Shown here one piece after another: positions 1 to 4,736 of a stretch of DNA of 5,882 nt. The notes beneath the pieces are model-generated. The model saw only the letters and a list, made by a program, of their open reading frames with translations, did not search any database and was not told where the DNA came from. Source of the DNA: Candidatus Omnitrophota bacterium (GTDB lineage Bacteria; Omnitrophota; Gorgyraeia; Tantalellales; Tantalellaceae); the NCBI GenBank assembly GCA_028717825.1, contig JAQUNB010000091.1, forward strand, positions 1 through 5,882, read 5' to 3'. Position 1 is the first letter of the stretch. The number at the start of each line of letters is the position of its first letter. A program made the translations under genes and the position numbers.

Positions 1-642
1 ACTGTATTTGCCGGTCAATATCCCTCCTCCCAGCGCGCCATAAGAAAGTATCGAGATGTTTTTTTCTTTGCAAAAAGGAACAAGTTCTTTTTCGATCTTT
101 CTCTCAAGGATAGAATATTGGACCTGATTACTTACAATGTTCGCCTGTTGGCACGCGTCTTCCAAAACTTTTTTGTCAAAATTGGAAACGCCGATATACC
201 TGATCTTCCCTTCCTTGATAAGCTTATTCAACTCCCCGAACGTTTCTTCGACAGGAGTATTCGGATCGGGCCAGTGGCACTGATAAAGGTCGATCATTTC
301 TACTTTTAACCTGCGCAGCGAGTTTTCGATCTCCGTTCTTATGAATTCCTTTTTCAAATTCGCCCTTATCGAAGATCCTTTCTGCTCAAGTCCGCACTTG
401 GTGGCCAGAAAAACCTTATCACGCTTATTTTGGATGGCTTTTCCAACGATCTCTTCCGATCTACCGGAACCATAGACCGGTGCCGTATCGATAAAATTTA
501 TTCCCTTTTCAATCGCCTTTTCGGCAACTTTTACGGACATAGTATCGTCGGCCACGCCCCAAGAATCTCCGCCAAAAACCCACGTGCCCAAAGCCACAAC
601 CGATACTTCCAGATCCGAATTCCCTATTTTTCTGTATTTCAT
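1..642 (-). CDS. Aldo/keto reductase (partial; C-terminus beyond left edge)
   Basis: NAD(P)H-dependent oxidoreductase of the aldo/keto reductase superfamily, a cytosolic TIM barrel that reduces aldehydes and ketones; the substrate cannot be told. The 214 visible residues begin MKYRKIGNSDLEVSVVALG. The catalytic tetrad is complete: Asp52 and Tyr57 in DTAPVYGSG, Lys82 in LATKCG and His123 in YQCHWPDP. The GVSNF segment (near residue 154) and SNQVQYS are the usual cofactor-side and strand motifs, and YGALGGGILTGKYS runs into the window edge. Family members are about 310-330 residues, so roughly the last 100, including the C-terminal cofactor phosphate-binding loop, are missing. The ATG at 640-642 is preceded by a purine-rich GAAGGGAAG ribosome binding site. 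A TATAAT-containing promoter lies upstream, and a small repeat element falls inside the predicted leader. Family assignment is firm; subfamily and substrate are not. Confidence 0.95.
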   Translation of the reverse strand, partial: MKYRKIGNSDLEVSVVALGTWVFGGDSWGVADDTMSVKVAEKAIEKGINFIDTAPVYGSGRSEEIVGKAIQNKRDKVFLATKCGLEQKGSSIRANLKKEFIRTEIENSLRRLKVEMIDLYQCHWPDPNTPVEETFGELNKLIKEGKIRYIGVSNFDKKVLEDACQQANIVSNQVQYSILERKIEKELVPFCKEKNISILSYGALGGGILTGKYS

Positions 643-668
643 ATTTTATTCTTCCCTTCATTCCATGC

Positions 669-735
669 GTCATTCCCGCGAAAGCGGGAATCCATTAATT
701 TCATTAGATCCCCGCTAAGAACATGCGGGGATAAC
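669..735. repeat. Double-hairpin MITE/REP-like element, copy 1
   Basis: A 67 bp element with near-matching terminal inverted repeats: GTCATTCCCGC at the left and GCGGGGATAAC at the right, imperfect at the outer end in this copy. Hairpin I pairs ATTCCCGC (672-679) with GCGGGAAT (684-691) across a GAAA tetraloop. Hairpin II pairs ATCCCCGC (708-715) with GCGGGGAT (725-732) across a 9 nt loop. A second copy lies at 1453-1518, differing by five substitutions and one single-base gap. The size, hairpins and absence of coding capacity suggest a non-autonomous mobile or REP-type repeat. The palindromic core ATTCCCGC...GCGGGAAT resembles intergenic repeats known in several bacteria, such as neisserial dRS3; a shared origin is not shown. 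This copy sits 26 bp upstream of the reductase start. Confidence 0.8.
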
Positions 736-763
736 ATACGAATTCCGTTGCCTTCTCTTTACG

Positions 764-792
764 ATTATACTGAAACCGATTGGGTTAGTCTA
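764..792 (-). promoter_or_regulatory. Putative sigma70-type promoter for the aldo/keto reductase
   Basis: Read on the minus strand, a perfect TATAAT (764-769) has TAGACT (787-792) 17 bp upstream, matching the -35 consensus at 4 of 6 positions. Transcription would start near 757 and give a leader of about 115 nt that contains the whole repeat element at 669-735. Predicted from sequence only. Confidence 0.5.
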
Positions 793-837
793 TATTCTTG
801 TATTAAAAAATGCGATTTGGCATTCGTGATGATGCGA

Positions 838-908
838 TGTAGGGCCTGTCCACTGTGTCAGGCCTATAATTATTTGTTATTGGCGAGACACGGTGGTCTC
901 GCCCTACA
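838..908. repeat. Second MITE-like inverted-repeat element, unrelated sequence
   Basis: A 71 bp segment bounded by perfect 8 bp terminal inverted repeats, TGTAGGGC (838-845) and GCCCTACA (901-908). Inside are two hairpins. One pairs TAGG-g-CCTG (840-848, one bulged base) with CAGGCCTA (859-866). The other pairs GGCGAGAC (882-889) with GTCTCGCC (896-903) across a 6 nt loop. The layout, one hairpin at each end within inverted termini, parallels the element at 669-735, but the sequence differs. No clear target-site duplication is visible, and only one copy lies in the window, so mobility is inference. Confidence 0.55.
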
Positions 909-1153
909 CCTTATGTCCAGCCCCACCAGACTATTCACTACCTAGCCTCCACCAGGCAGCACGATAACGTAACAAACTAGCTTTCTGCGGGTGGCAGCAG
1001 ATAATTCGAGCACAGCACAAGTGAGCCCAAAGGCGAATGCGGATGCGCGCAGAATGTCTGCTGACCGGCCCCGAGAAAGCCAGCATGAATTTTTACATCA
1101 TCGGCAGCACGCCCCATTTGCATTTAAACCAAGCTTATGCTAACATTCTAACC

Positions 1154-1420
1154 ATGAAAAATCTTGTTTGGGCATGCGTGATCATACTCCTTATAGCGGC
1201 CGCGGCGCTCGGCTCTTTTTTTATCTACCGCTCACCTTACGCCGGTATTATCATTGACTGCGTAGCTTTTGTAGCAGGCATTTTTTTACTATTTGAAGCC
1301 AGCTACAAGATCATAATTTCCAAAAGATCCATTTTCCCCGGCCAGCTGAATAGAGTCTTCCGTGCCGTCATAGGGATGTGTATCATGACGATACACCTAT
1401 TGCAGTTTATGAGATATTAG
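1154..1420 (+). CDS. Small integral membrane protein, paralogue A (unknown family)
   Basis: An 88-residue hydrophobic protein I do not recognise. Three membrane segments are likely: residues 4-25, about 30-50 (IIIDCVAFVAGIFLLFEASYK), and 68-85 (VFRAVIGMCIMTIHLLQF), with a basic loop KRSIFPGQLNR between the last two. The next gene on the same strand encodes a clear paralogue; aligned without gaps from Asp35 of this protein, both share ID, G, EASYKI, S, GQ, R, R, G, C and TIHLLQ at matching positions. I chose the ATG at 1154 because it matches the paralogue's start (both have W6-A7). The frame stays open upstream, and an ATG at 1085 with GAGAAAG before it is an alternative that would add 23 polar residues. 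No clear ribosome binding site precedes 1154. The paralogue supports it as a real gene. Function unknown. Confidence 0.75.
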   Translation: MKNLVWACVIILLIAAAALGSFFIYRSPYAGIIIDCVAFVAGIFLLFEASYKIIISKRSIFPGQLNRVFRAVIGMCIMTIHLLQFMRY

Positions 1421-1452
1421 CTTAGTTTTTTGTGAGGATCTTTACCATAGGC

Positions 1453-1518
1453 GTCATTCCCGCGAAAGTGGGAACCCATAATTTCGCTAGATCCCCGCTA
1501 AGAACATGCGGGGATGAC
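1453..1518. repeat. Double-hairpin MITE/REP-like element, copy 2
   Basis: A 66 bp second copy of the element at 669-735. Its terminal repeats match better than those of copy 1: GTCATTCCCGC against GTCATCCCCGC, the reverse complement of the right end. Hairpin II (ATCCCCGC 1491-1498 with GCGGGGAT 1508-1515) is identical to copy 1. In hairpin I the right arm reads GTGGGAAC, giving one G-T wobble and one lost end pair. The element lies between the two small membrane-protein genes and ends 29 bp before the second start codon. It has no T-run after either hairpin, so it is not an obvious terminator. Confidence 0.8.
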
Positions 1519-1547
1519 ACTCGGCAACATTGAACATAGAGATACAC

Positions 1548-1817
1548 ATGATAAAAAAACATTGGGCAAACATAATATTTTTTGGGTTGGTCGCGCTAGC
1601 GTGGGTAGCGATCTGCAAATTCTTCGACACACCTTTCGCGCTAAATACAATAGATTATTTTTCTTTCTTTGTCGGGACCTTCCTTATAACCGAAGCTTCA
1701 TATAAAATATTCACCTCACGACAGACCCCTCTGACAGGCCAAGTCCCAAGGCTAATAAGAATAATTTTCGGCACCTGTGTTTTTACCATACACCTTCTGC
1801 AATATTTAAAGATCTGA
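1548..1817 (+). CDS. Small integral membrane protein, paralogue B (unknown family)
   Basis: An 89-residue paralogue of the gene at 1154-1420. Likely membrane segments are residues 6-25, about 33-50 (NTIDYFSFFVGTFLITEASY) and 69-87 (LIRIIFGTCVFTIHLLQYL). Residues shared with paralogue A include W6-A7, I35-D36, G43, E49-ASYKI, S57, G64-Q65, R68, R71, G75, C77 and T80-IHLLQ. Overall identity is roughly a third, so the duplication is not recent. The start is the ATG at 1548, aligned with paralogue A; an in-frame TTG at 1530 is possible but adds only six residues. The upstream ribosome binding site is weak (TAGAGAT). The conserved acidic and histidine residues in membrane segments could be functional, but I cannot name a role. 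The gene ends just before a strong terminator. Confidence 0.8.
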   Translation: MIKKHWANIIFFGLVALAWVAICKFFDTPFALNTIDYFSFFVGTFLITEASYKIFTSRQTPLTGQVPRLIRIIFGTCVFTIHLLQYLKI

Positions 1818-1853
1818 CACCATAGTCGCCATTCACTAAATTTCGCAAAACAA

Positions 1854-1899
1854 AAAGGCCTTAGCATATTTCTTAAAAAACATGCTAAGGCCTTTCTTT
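1854..1899. terminator. Bidirectional rho-independent terminator between convergent genes
   Basis: A perfect 14 bp stem, AAAGGCCTTAGCAT (1854-1867) with ATGCTAAGGCCTTT (1882-1895), and a 14 nt AT-rich loop. A-rich sequence on the left and T-rich sequence (TTTCTTTATTT) on the right give a U-tract in both directions. It lies between paralogue B (plus) and the helical-repeat gene (minus) and can end transcripts from both. Confidence 0.9.
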
Positions 1900-1932
1900 A
1901 TTTACAAGTATTTATTATCGTGAATATCCGAT

Positions 1933-3732
1933 CTATTTTATTTCGCTTTTTTGTGTCTGTTCCACTGTGCTTACTGCAGCCTCGACCGGCTTAGGGCTGT
2001 CAACAACAACGATTTGAGTTTCTTTCACTTTAGGAGCTTCAACAGCTTGAACTTCTTTCACCGGAAGTTTTTGCTGCCTTTTTTCTTCAAGTCTTTTTTT
2101 ATTAAGGATCACCAATTCATCCGCGGCTAACCCGGATGAACTTGTTTTTCCTCGTTCCTTTTGAAGCTGGCGTTCTTTTTCTCTTTCAGCTTTTTTCGCC
2201 GCCATTTCAGCTTCTTTTTTTTCTTTCGCGAGTCGTCTTTCTTTTTCTTTCTCAGCTTTTTGCTGTTCTCTTTGCTGCTTTTCAAGCGCGAGTTGTTTTT
2301 CCCTCTCTAACCTCTTTTGTTCTTCCTGTTGTTTCGCAAGCTCTCTCTCTTTCGCTTTTTTGGCCTTTTCTTGCTCTAGCTGTTGTTTCTTCAGTTCCTG
2401 CTCTTTTGTTTTCTCGGATTTCTTCTTCTGCATTTCAAGTTCTTTTTCTTTTTTCCTCTCTACCTTCTTTTGTTCTTCCTGTTGCTTCGCGAGCTCCCTC
2501 TCTTTTGCCTTTTGGTCCTTTTCCTGCTCTAGTTGTTGTTTTTTTAGCTCGCGTGCTTTCTCTTTTTGAGCTTTTTCTTGGGCTCGCTGCTGTTTTTTTA
2601 GTTCCAACGCCTTTTCTTTATCGGATACTTTTACCGTTTTCTCCGCTTCTTTTTTCTGCATTTCGAGTTCTTTTGCTTTTTCACGCGCTATTTTTTGTTC
2701 TTCTTCCCGCTGCTTTTCAAGCGCCCGTTCCTTTTCCGCCTGCGCCTCTAGCTCTTCTCTCTTCTGTTTCTCCGCGGGAAGCTCTTCCTGCACCTTTTCT
2801 TCAACAATTCCTTTTTCCAAAAGCTTTTGCCGCCTTTTCTCTTCCAGCCTCTTCTTGTTAAGGGCCATTAATTCATCTATGTCCGGCCTATCCGTGCTCT
2901 CTATCTTAACTTGTTTTGCAATCGCTTTTTTGGTCTCTTTTTTCTTCGCCGGTTCTATCGCTTTTGCCCGTTCCGCTTTTTGTTGTTCTTTTTGCAGTTT
3001 TTCGATCTCACGTTGTTTTTCTTTCTCAGCTTTTTCCTGCGCTTCCTGCTGCTTCGCTATTTCTCGCGCTTTTTCTCTCTCTACATTTTTCTGTGCTTCC
3101 TGTTGTTTCTCAAGTTCGCGCGCTTTTTCTCTGGCTGCTTGTTCTTCTTCTCTTTTTTGTTTTGCGAGTTGTTTGGCTTGCTCCAGCTCCTGTTTTTCCT
3201 GAGCCTTTTTTTCCTCTAATTCGCGCTGTTTTTTCTCTTCTTCGGCCTTTTTCGCCAGCCGTTCCGCTTCTTTTTTCTCTGCTTCAAGCCTTTGTTGTTT
3301 TCTTTCTTCTTTTTCTTTTTCGATACGAGCCTGTTCTTTGGCCGCGTCGACATTTTTCTGTATGTATGTTTTCATTTCCGGATCTCTGCTTAAGATGATC
3401 GCTTCCTGCCATGCCTTTTGGGCTTCTTTTAACTGGCCATCATCCCGAGCCTTCTCACCTTTGGCTATTAATTCCCGTATTTTCTGTTCCCGATCCTTAT
3501 TTCTCTGAAGGGTTTCTTCCCTGACGATCTCTTTGTTAACATCTTGAAGGTTCTTTTCCACTTGATTAAGTAATGATTTAAGATTAACGATCTCCGTGTC
3601 GTAAGATATTATTTTCTCCTCTTGCGGTTTTTCGTCGGATGGGTCTTGGGCAAAAGAAAGGCTCATCGGTAGCGTTAGATTAAGAGTAATTATGCTAACA
3701 ATAATAAGATTCCCTAGCTTCAATTTCTTCAT
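1933..3732 (-). CDS. Exported long charged-helix protein with 18-residue repeats
   Basis: A 599-residue protein of no family I recognise. Residues 1-28 form a Sec signal peptide (MKKLK, a hydrophobic core, cleavage likely after SFA28). Residues about 88-120 resemble a single TPR-like helix pair (AKGEKARDDGQLKEAQKAWQEAI). From about 130 to 527 the chain is almost only K, E, R, Q and A, a long charged helix. It is built on an 18-residue unit such as QKAKERELAKQQEEQKKV: three units at 200-253, eight at 371-511 (the fifth shortened to 15). The motif DELMALNKKRLEEKRRQKL (286-304) recurs as DELVILNKKRLEEKRQQKL (538-556), each time after a helical block. The C-terminal 40 residues are V/P/T-rich and look disordered. 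The start ATG has a good GGAG Shine-Dalgarno. It is probably periplasmic or envelope-associated, acting as a spacer or scaffold; this is inference. TolA is similar in composition but keeps a membrane anchor and a folded C-terminal domain, not seen here. Confidence 0.9.
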   Translation of the reverse strand: MKKLKLGNLIIVSIITLNLTLPMSLSFAQDPSDEKPQEEKIISYDTEIVNLKSLLNQVEKNLQDVNKEIVREETLQRNKDREQKIRELIAKGEKARDDGQLKEAQKAWQEAIILSRDPEMKTYIQKNVDAAKEQARIEKEKEERKQQRLEAEKKEAERLAKKAEEEKKQRELEEKKAQEKQELEQAKQLAKQKREEEQAAREKARELEKQQEAQKNVEREKAREIAKQQEAQEKAEKEKQREIEKLQKEQQKAERAKAIEPAKKKETKKAIAKQVKIESTDRPDIDELMALNKKRLEEKRRQKLLEKGIVEEKVQEELPAEKQKREELEAQAEKERALEKQREEEQKIAREKAKELEMQKKEAEKTVKVSDKEKALELKKQQRAQEKAQKEKARELKKQQLEQEKDQKAKERELAKQQEEQKKVERKKEKELEMQKKKSEKTKEQELKKQQLEQEKAKKAKERELAKQQEEQKRLEREKQLALEKQQREQQKAEKEKERRLAKEKKEAEMAAKKAEREKERQLQKERGKTSSSGLAADELVILNKKRLEEKRQQKLPVKEVQAVEAPKVKETQIVVVDSPKPVEAAVSTVEQTQKSEIK

Positions 3733-4046
3733 GTAATTCTCCTTTCCGAGAACAACGGATAAAATATATGTGTTTTATTCAAATATCTTAAGCATAATTA
3801 TACATAACTAGCTTTTGATATACAACAAATAAAATATCAATATTGTTGCAAGAATTTGCACTTGATTTTTAGAAAGATCTTTCCGTAGCGGTGGCGGATC
3901 ATTTTTCCTGACCGATTGGCCTGATATCAGCGTGGTTAAGCATCTGAAAAGACAAATCATAACTATTGTATTTTAAGGAGAATATGATATATTTGTAAGA
4001 TGATAAAGCTTTATGTATGTTTTTACCGGTCGTGAGCTATAAAACT
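3733..4046. other. Divergent intergenic region
   Basis: This region separates two divergently transcribed genes for exported proteins. The left half is AT-rich and holds the minus-strand promoter (3797-3825). On the plus strand a strong AAGGAG (3975-3980) stands only 3 nt before an ATG (3984) that opens a four-codon frame ending at TAA 3996-3998, so it does not serve the downstream gene directly. TTGTAT (3966-3971) with TATATT (3988-3993), spacing 16, could be a weak plus-strand promoter. A 12 bp palindrome, GAAAGATCTTTC (3872-3883), is the only operator-like site. No RNA gene is evident. Confidence 0.5.
3797..3825 (-). promoter_or_regulatory. Putative sigma70-type promoter for the helical-repeat protein gene
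   Basis: On the minus strand TATAAT (3797-3802) lies 17 bp downstream of TTGTAT (3820-3825). The -10 is perfect; the -35 keeps only the TTG core. Transcription would start near 3790, giving a leader of about 57 nt ending in AAAGGAGAATTAC before the ATG. Confidence 0.6.
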
Positions 4047-4547
4047 ATGGCAAACAGATATTTAATAACAATAATCATAGCGTTAGGACTTTTGTCCATA
4101 CCTGCCACCGCGCCGGCAAAAGACTTAGAGTACGTGGAAGAATTATTTAACGTTCGATCCTTAATAACAAATCAGGGTAAAGTCCTGCCCGACAACATAA
4201 AAGATGTTACGGCGGGCGACCTCCGAACATTGGAACGTATCTTTGAGTTAAATACATCTACTTTAACAACTCTGGAAGCTTATTTCCGCATATTAAAGAT
4301 CGCCCTCGTAACCGAAAGCGAATCCACAACAGAAACCGTCACCATACTTAACGAATGGCTAAGTTTCATAAAGGAACAATGCCAATACGACGTAGAGTAT
4401 CTTGACGCTACTTTGAAAGAAACAACCAACTCCGTGGTGGTCGAACAGATAAAGCTTACCAAAAAGTACTCCGAAGAGCTGATAAAGGTCGCAAATAAAG
4501 GTTTAGAAGAAAACGCCAACATGCTGGAAGAAGGAAAAAAGCGGTAA
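4047..4547 (+). CDS. Small exported helical protein of unknown function
   Basis: A 166-residue protein that I do not recognise. From the ATG at 4047 it begins MANRYLITIIIALGLLSIPA and continues TAPA then KDLEYVEE, a standard Sec signal peptide with cleavage likely after APA24. The mature part of about 142 residues is polar, Thr/Glu-rich and predicted mostly helical by eye (LEAYFRILKIALV, EQIKLTKKYSEELIKVANKG), with one cysteine and no lipobox. An in-frame ATG at 4017 would add ten residues before the signal peptide; I prefer 4047 because the signal peptide then starts at the N-terminus, though neither start has a good ribosome binding site. It is divergent from the exported helical-repeat gene, which hints at but does not prove a shared envelope role. 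The stop codon lies inside the loop of a terminator hairpin. Confidence 0.8.
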   Translation: MANRYLITIIIALGLLSIPATAPAKDLEYVEELFNVRSLITNQGKVLPDNIKDVTAGDLRTLERIFELNTSTLTTLEAYFRILKIALVTESESTTETVTILNEWLSFIKEQCQYDVEYLDATLKETTNSVVVEQIKLTKKYSEELIKVANKGLEENANMLEEGKKR

Positions 4548-4561
4548 TTACGCTTTTTTTT
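4535..4561 (+). terminator. Rho-independent terminator overlapping the stop codon
   Basis: AAAAAAGCG (4535-4543) pairs with CGCTTTTTT (4551-4559) across a 7 nt loop that contains the TAA stop of the upstream gene; eight T residues follow or form the right arm. The stem has only three G-C pairs, so strength is moderate. It separates the exported-protein gene from the cold-shock promoter 30 bp further on. Confidence 0.6.
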
Positions 4562-4590
4562 GAGATTCGTTGCCACATCAAACATTTTAA

Positions 4591-4618
4591 TTGACAAAAT
4601 ACGGTTTTAATGTATAAT
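4591..4618 (+). promoter_or_regulatory. Consensus sigma70 promoter of the cold-shock unit
   Basis: Perfect TTGACA (4591-4596) and perfect TATAAT (4613-4618), spacing 16 bp. Transcription should start around 4625, giving a leader of about 110 nt before the cold-shock ATG. It is the strongest promoter in the window, as expected for an abundant small RNA-binding protein. Confidence 0.9.
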
Positions 4619-4626
4619 GTCCACAG

Positions 4627-4706
4627 TAGTAGACAAGGAAGTATTACTTCAGACCGCAAGGGAAAGGAAATGCTGACCTTGCGGTTTTTTTGTTACTTGT
4701 CTACTA
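4627..4706 (+). promoter_or_regulatory. Structured leader (three-way junction) of the cold-shock gene
   Basis: Three stems fit together without conflict. P1 pairs TAGTAGACAAG (4627-4637) with CTTGTCTACTA (4696-4706), 11 bp. P2 pairs GAAGT (4638-4642) with ACTTC (4646-4650), directly next to P1. P3 pairs ACCGCAAGG (4653-4661) with CCTTGCGGT (4677-4685), 9 bp with a purine-rich 15 nt loop, followed by seven T residues. The 3' arm of P3 (CCTTGC, 4677-4682) could instead pair with GCAAGG (4721-4726), which overlaps the Shine-Dalgarno. This suggests control of cold-shock synthesis by RNA refolding, as known for enterobacterial cspA leaders, though I see no sequence likeness to those. Structure is inferred by eye. 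Confidence 0.7.
4653..4691 (+). terminator. Terminator-like hairpin inside the cold-shock leader
   Basis: A 9 bp GC-containing stem, ACCGCAAGG with CCTTGCGGT, followed at once by TTTTTTT (4685-4691). It has the form of an intrinsic terminator, yet stands between a strong promoter and the cold-shock CDS. It could attenuate the gene or end a short RNA of about 65-70 nt starting near 4625. Confidence 0.65.
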
Positions 4707-4722
4707 AGAATCAGCGTAAAGC

Positions 4723-4729
4723 AAGGAGG
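4723..4729 (+). promoter_or_regulatory. Strong Shine-Dalgarno of the cold-shock gene, possibly maskable
   Basis: AAGGAGG lies 7 nt before the ATG, the best ribosome binding site in the window. The overlapping GCAAGG (4721-4726) repeats the core of the 5' arm of leader stem P3, so the same leader strand (4677-4682) can pair with either. Confidence 0.85.
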
Positions 4730-4736
4730 AAAAGAA

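Larger units (their letters stand above)
643..1153. other. 511 bp intergenic region without a convincing protein gene
   Basis: This stretch holds the reductase promoter (764-792), the repeat elements at 669-735 and 838-908, and a GC-richer part from about 909 to 1100 that looks different from the AT-rich surroundings. In that part, TTCTGCG (983-989) can pair with CGCAGAA (1048-1054), while CAGCAGA (995-1001) can pair with TCTGCTG (1057-1063). The two stems interlock as in a pseudoknot. Open frames across this area have no ribosome binding sites or recognisable protein features. I see no tRNA or known riboswitch. Confidence 0.6.

Noticed and set aside
430..945. Plus-strand open frame of 171 codons
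   Set aside because: It runs antisense to the reductase and then through two repeat elements; no ribosome binding site and no coherent protein features.
909..1086. Minus-strand frame of about 50 codons starting at 1084-1086
   Set aside because: No ribosome binding site, odd W/R/C-rich composition, and it overlaps the stretch with RNA-like pairings; more likely non-coding.
1037..1153. N-terminal extension of paralogue A from ATG 1037
   Set aside because: The extension is arginine-rich and unstructured with no match in paralogue B; alignment places the start at 1154. The ATG at 1085 remains possible.
1514..1705. Plus-strand open frame of 63 codons beginning at the end of repeat copy 2
   Set aside because: It is out of frame with paralogue B, whose homology to paralogue A fixes the true frame.
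2196..3135. Regular repeats as a CRISPR array
   Set aside because: The 54 bp periodicity is coding repetition with synonymous variation; there are no constant repeats with unique spacers and no cas genes.
2136..3398. Long plus-strand open frames (up to 241 codons) rich in Phe, Leu and Ser opposite the helical-repeat gene
   Set aside because: They are the antisense of a K/E/Q-biased repeat region that rarely makes stop codons; there is no signal peptide or family likeness, and the minus-strand gene has a good start, promoter and terminator.
3872..3883. 12 bp palindrome GAAAGATCTTTC as an operator
   Set aside because: A perfect 12 bp palindrome is expected about once by chance in a window this size, and it does not overlap a convincing promoter.
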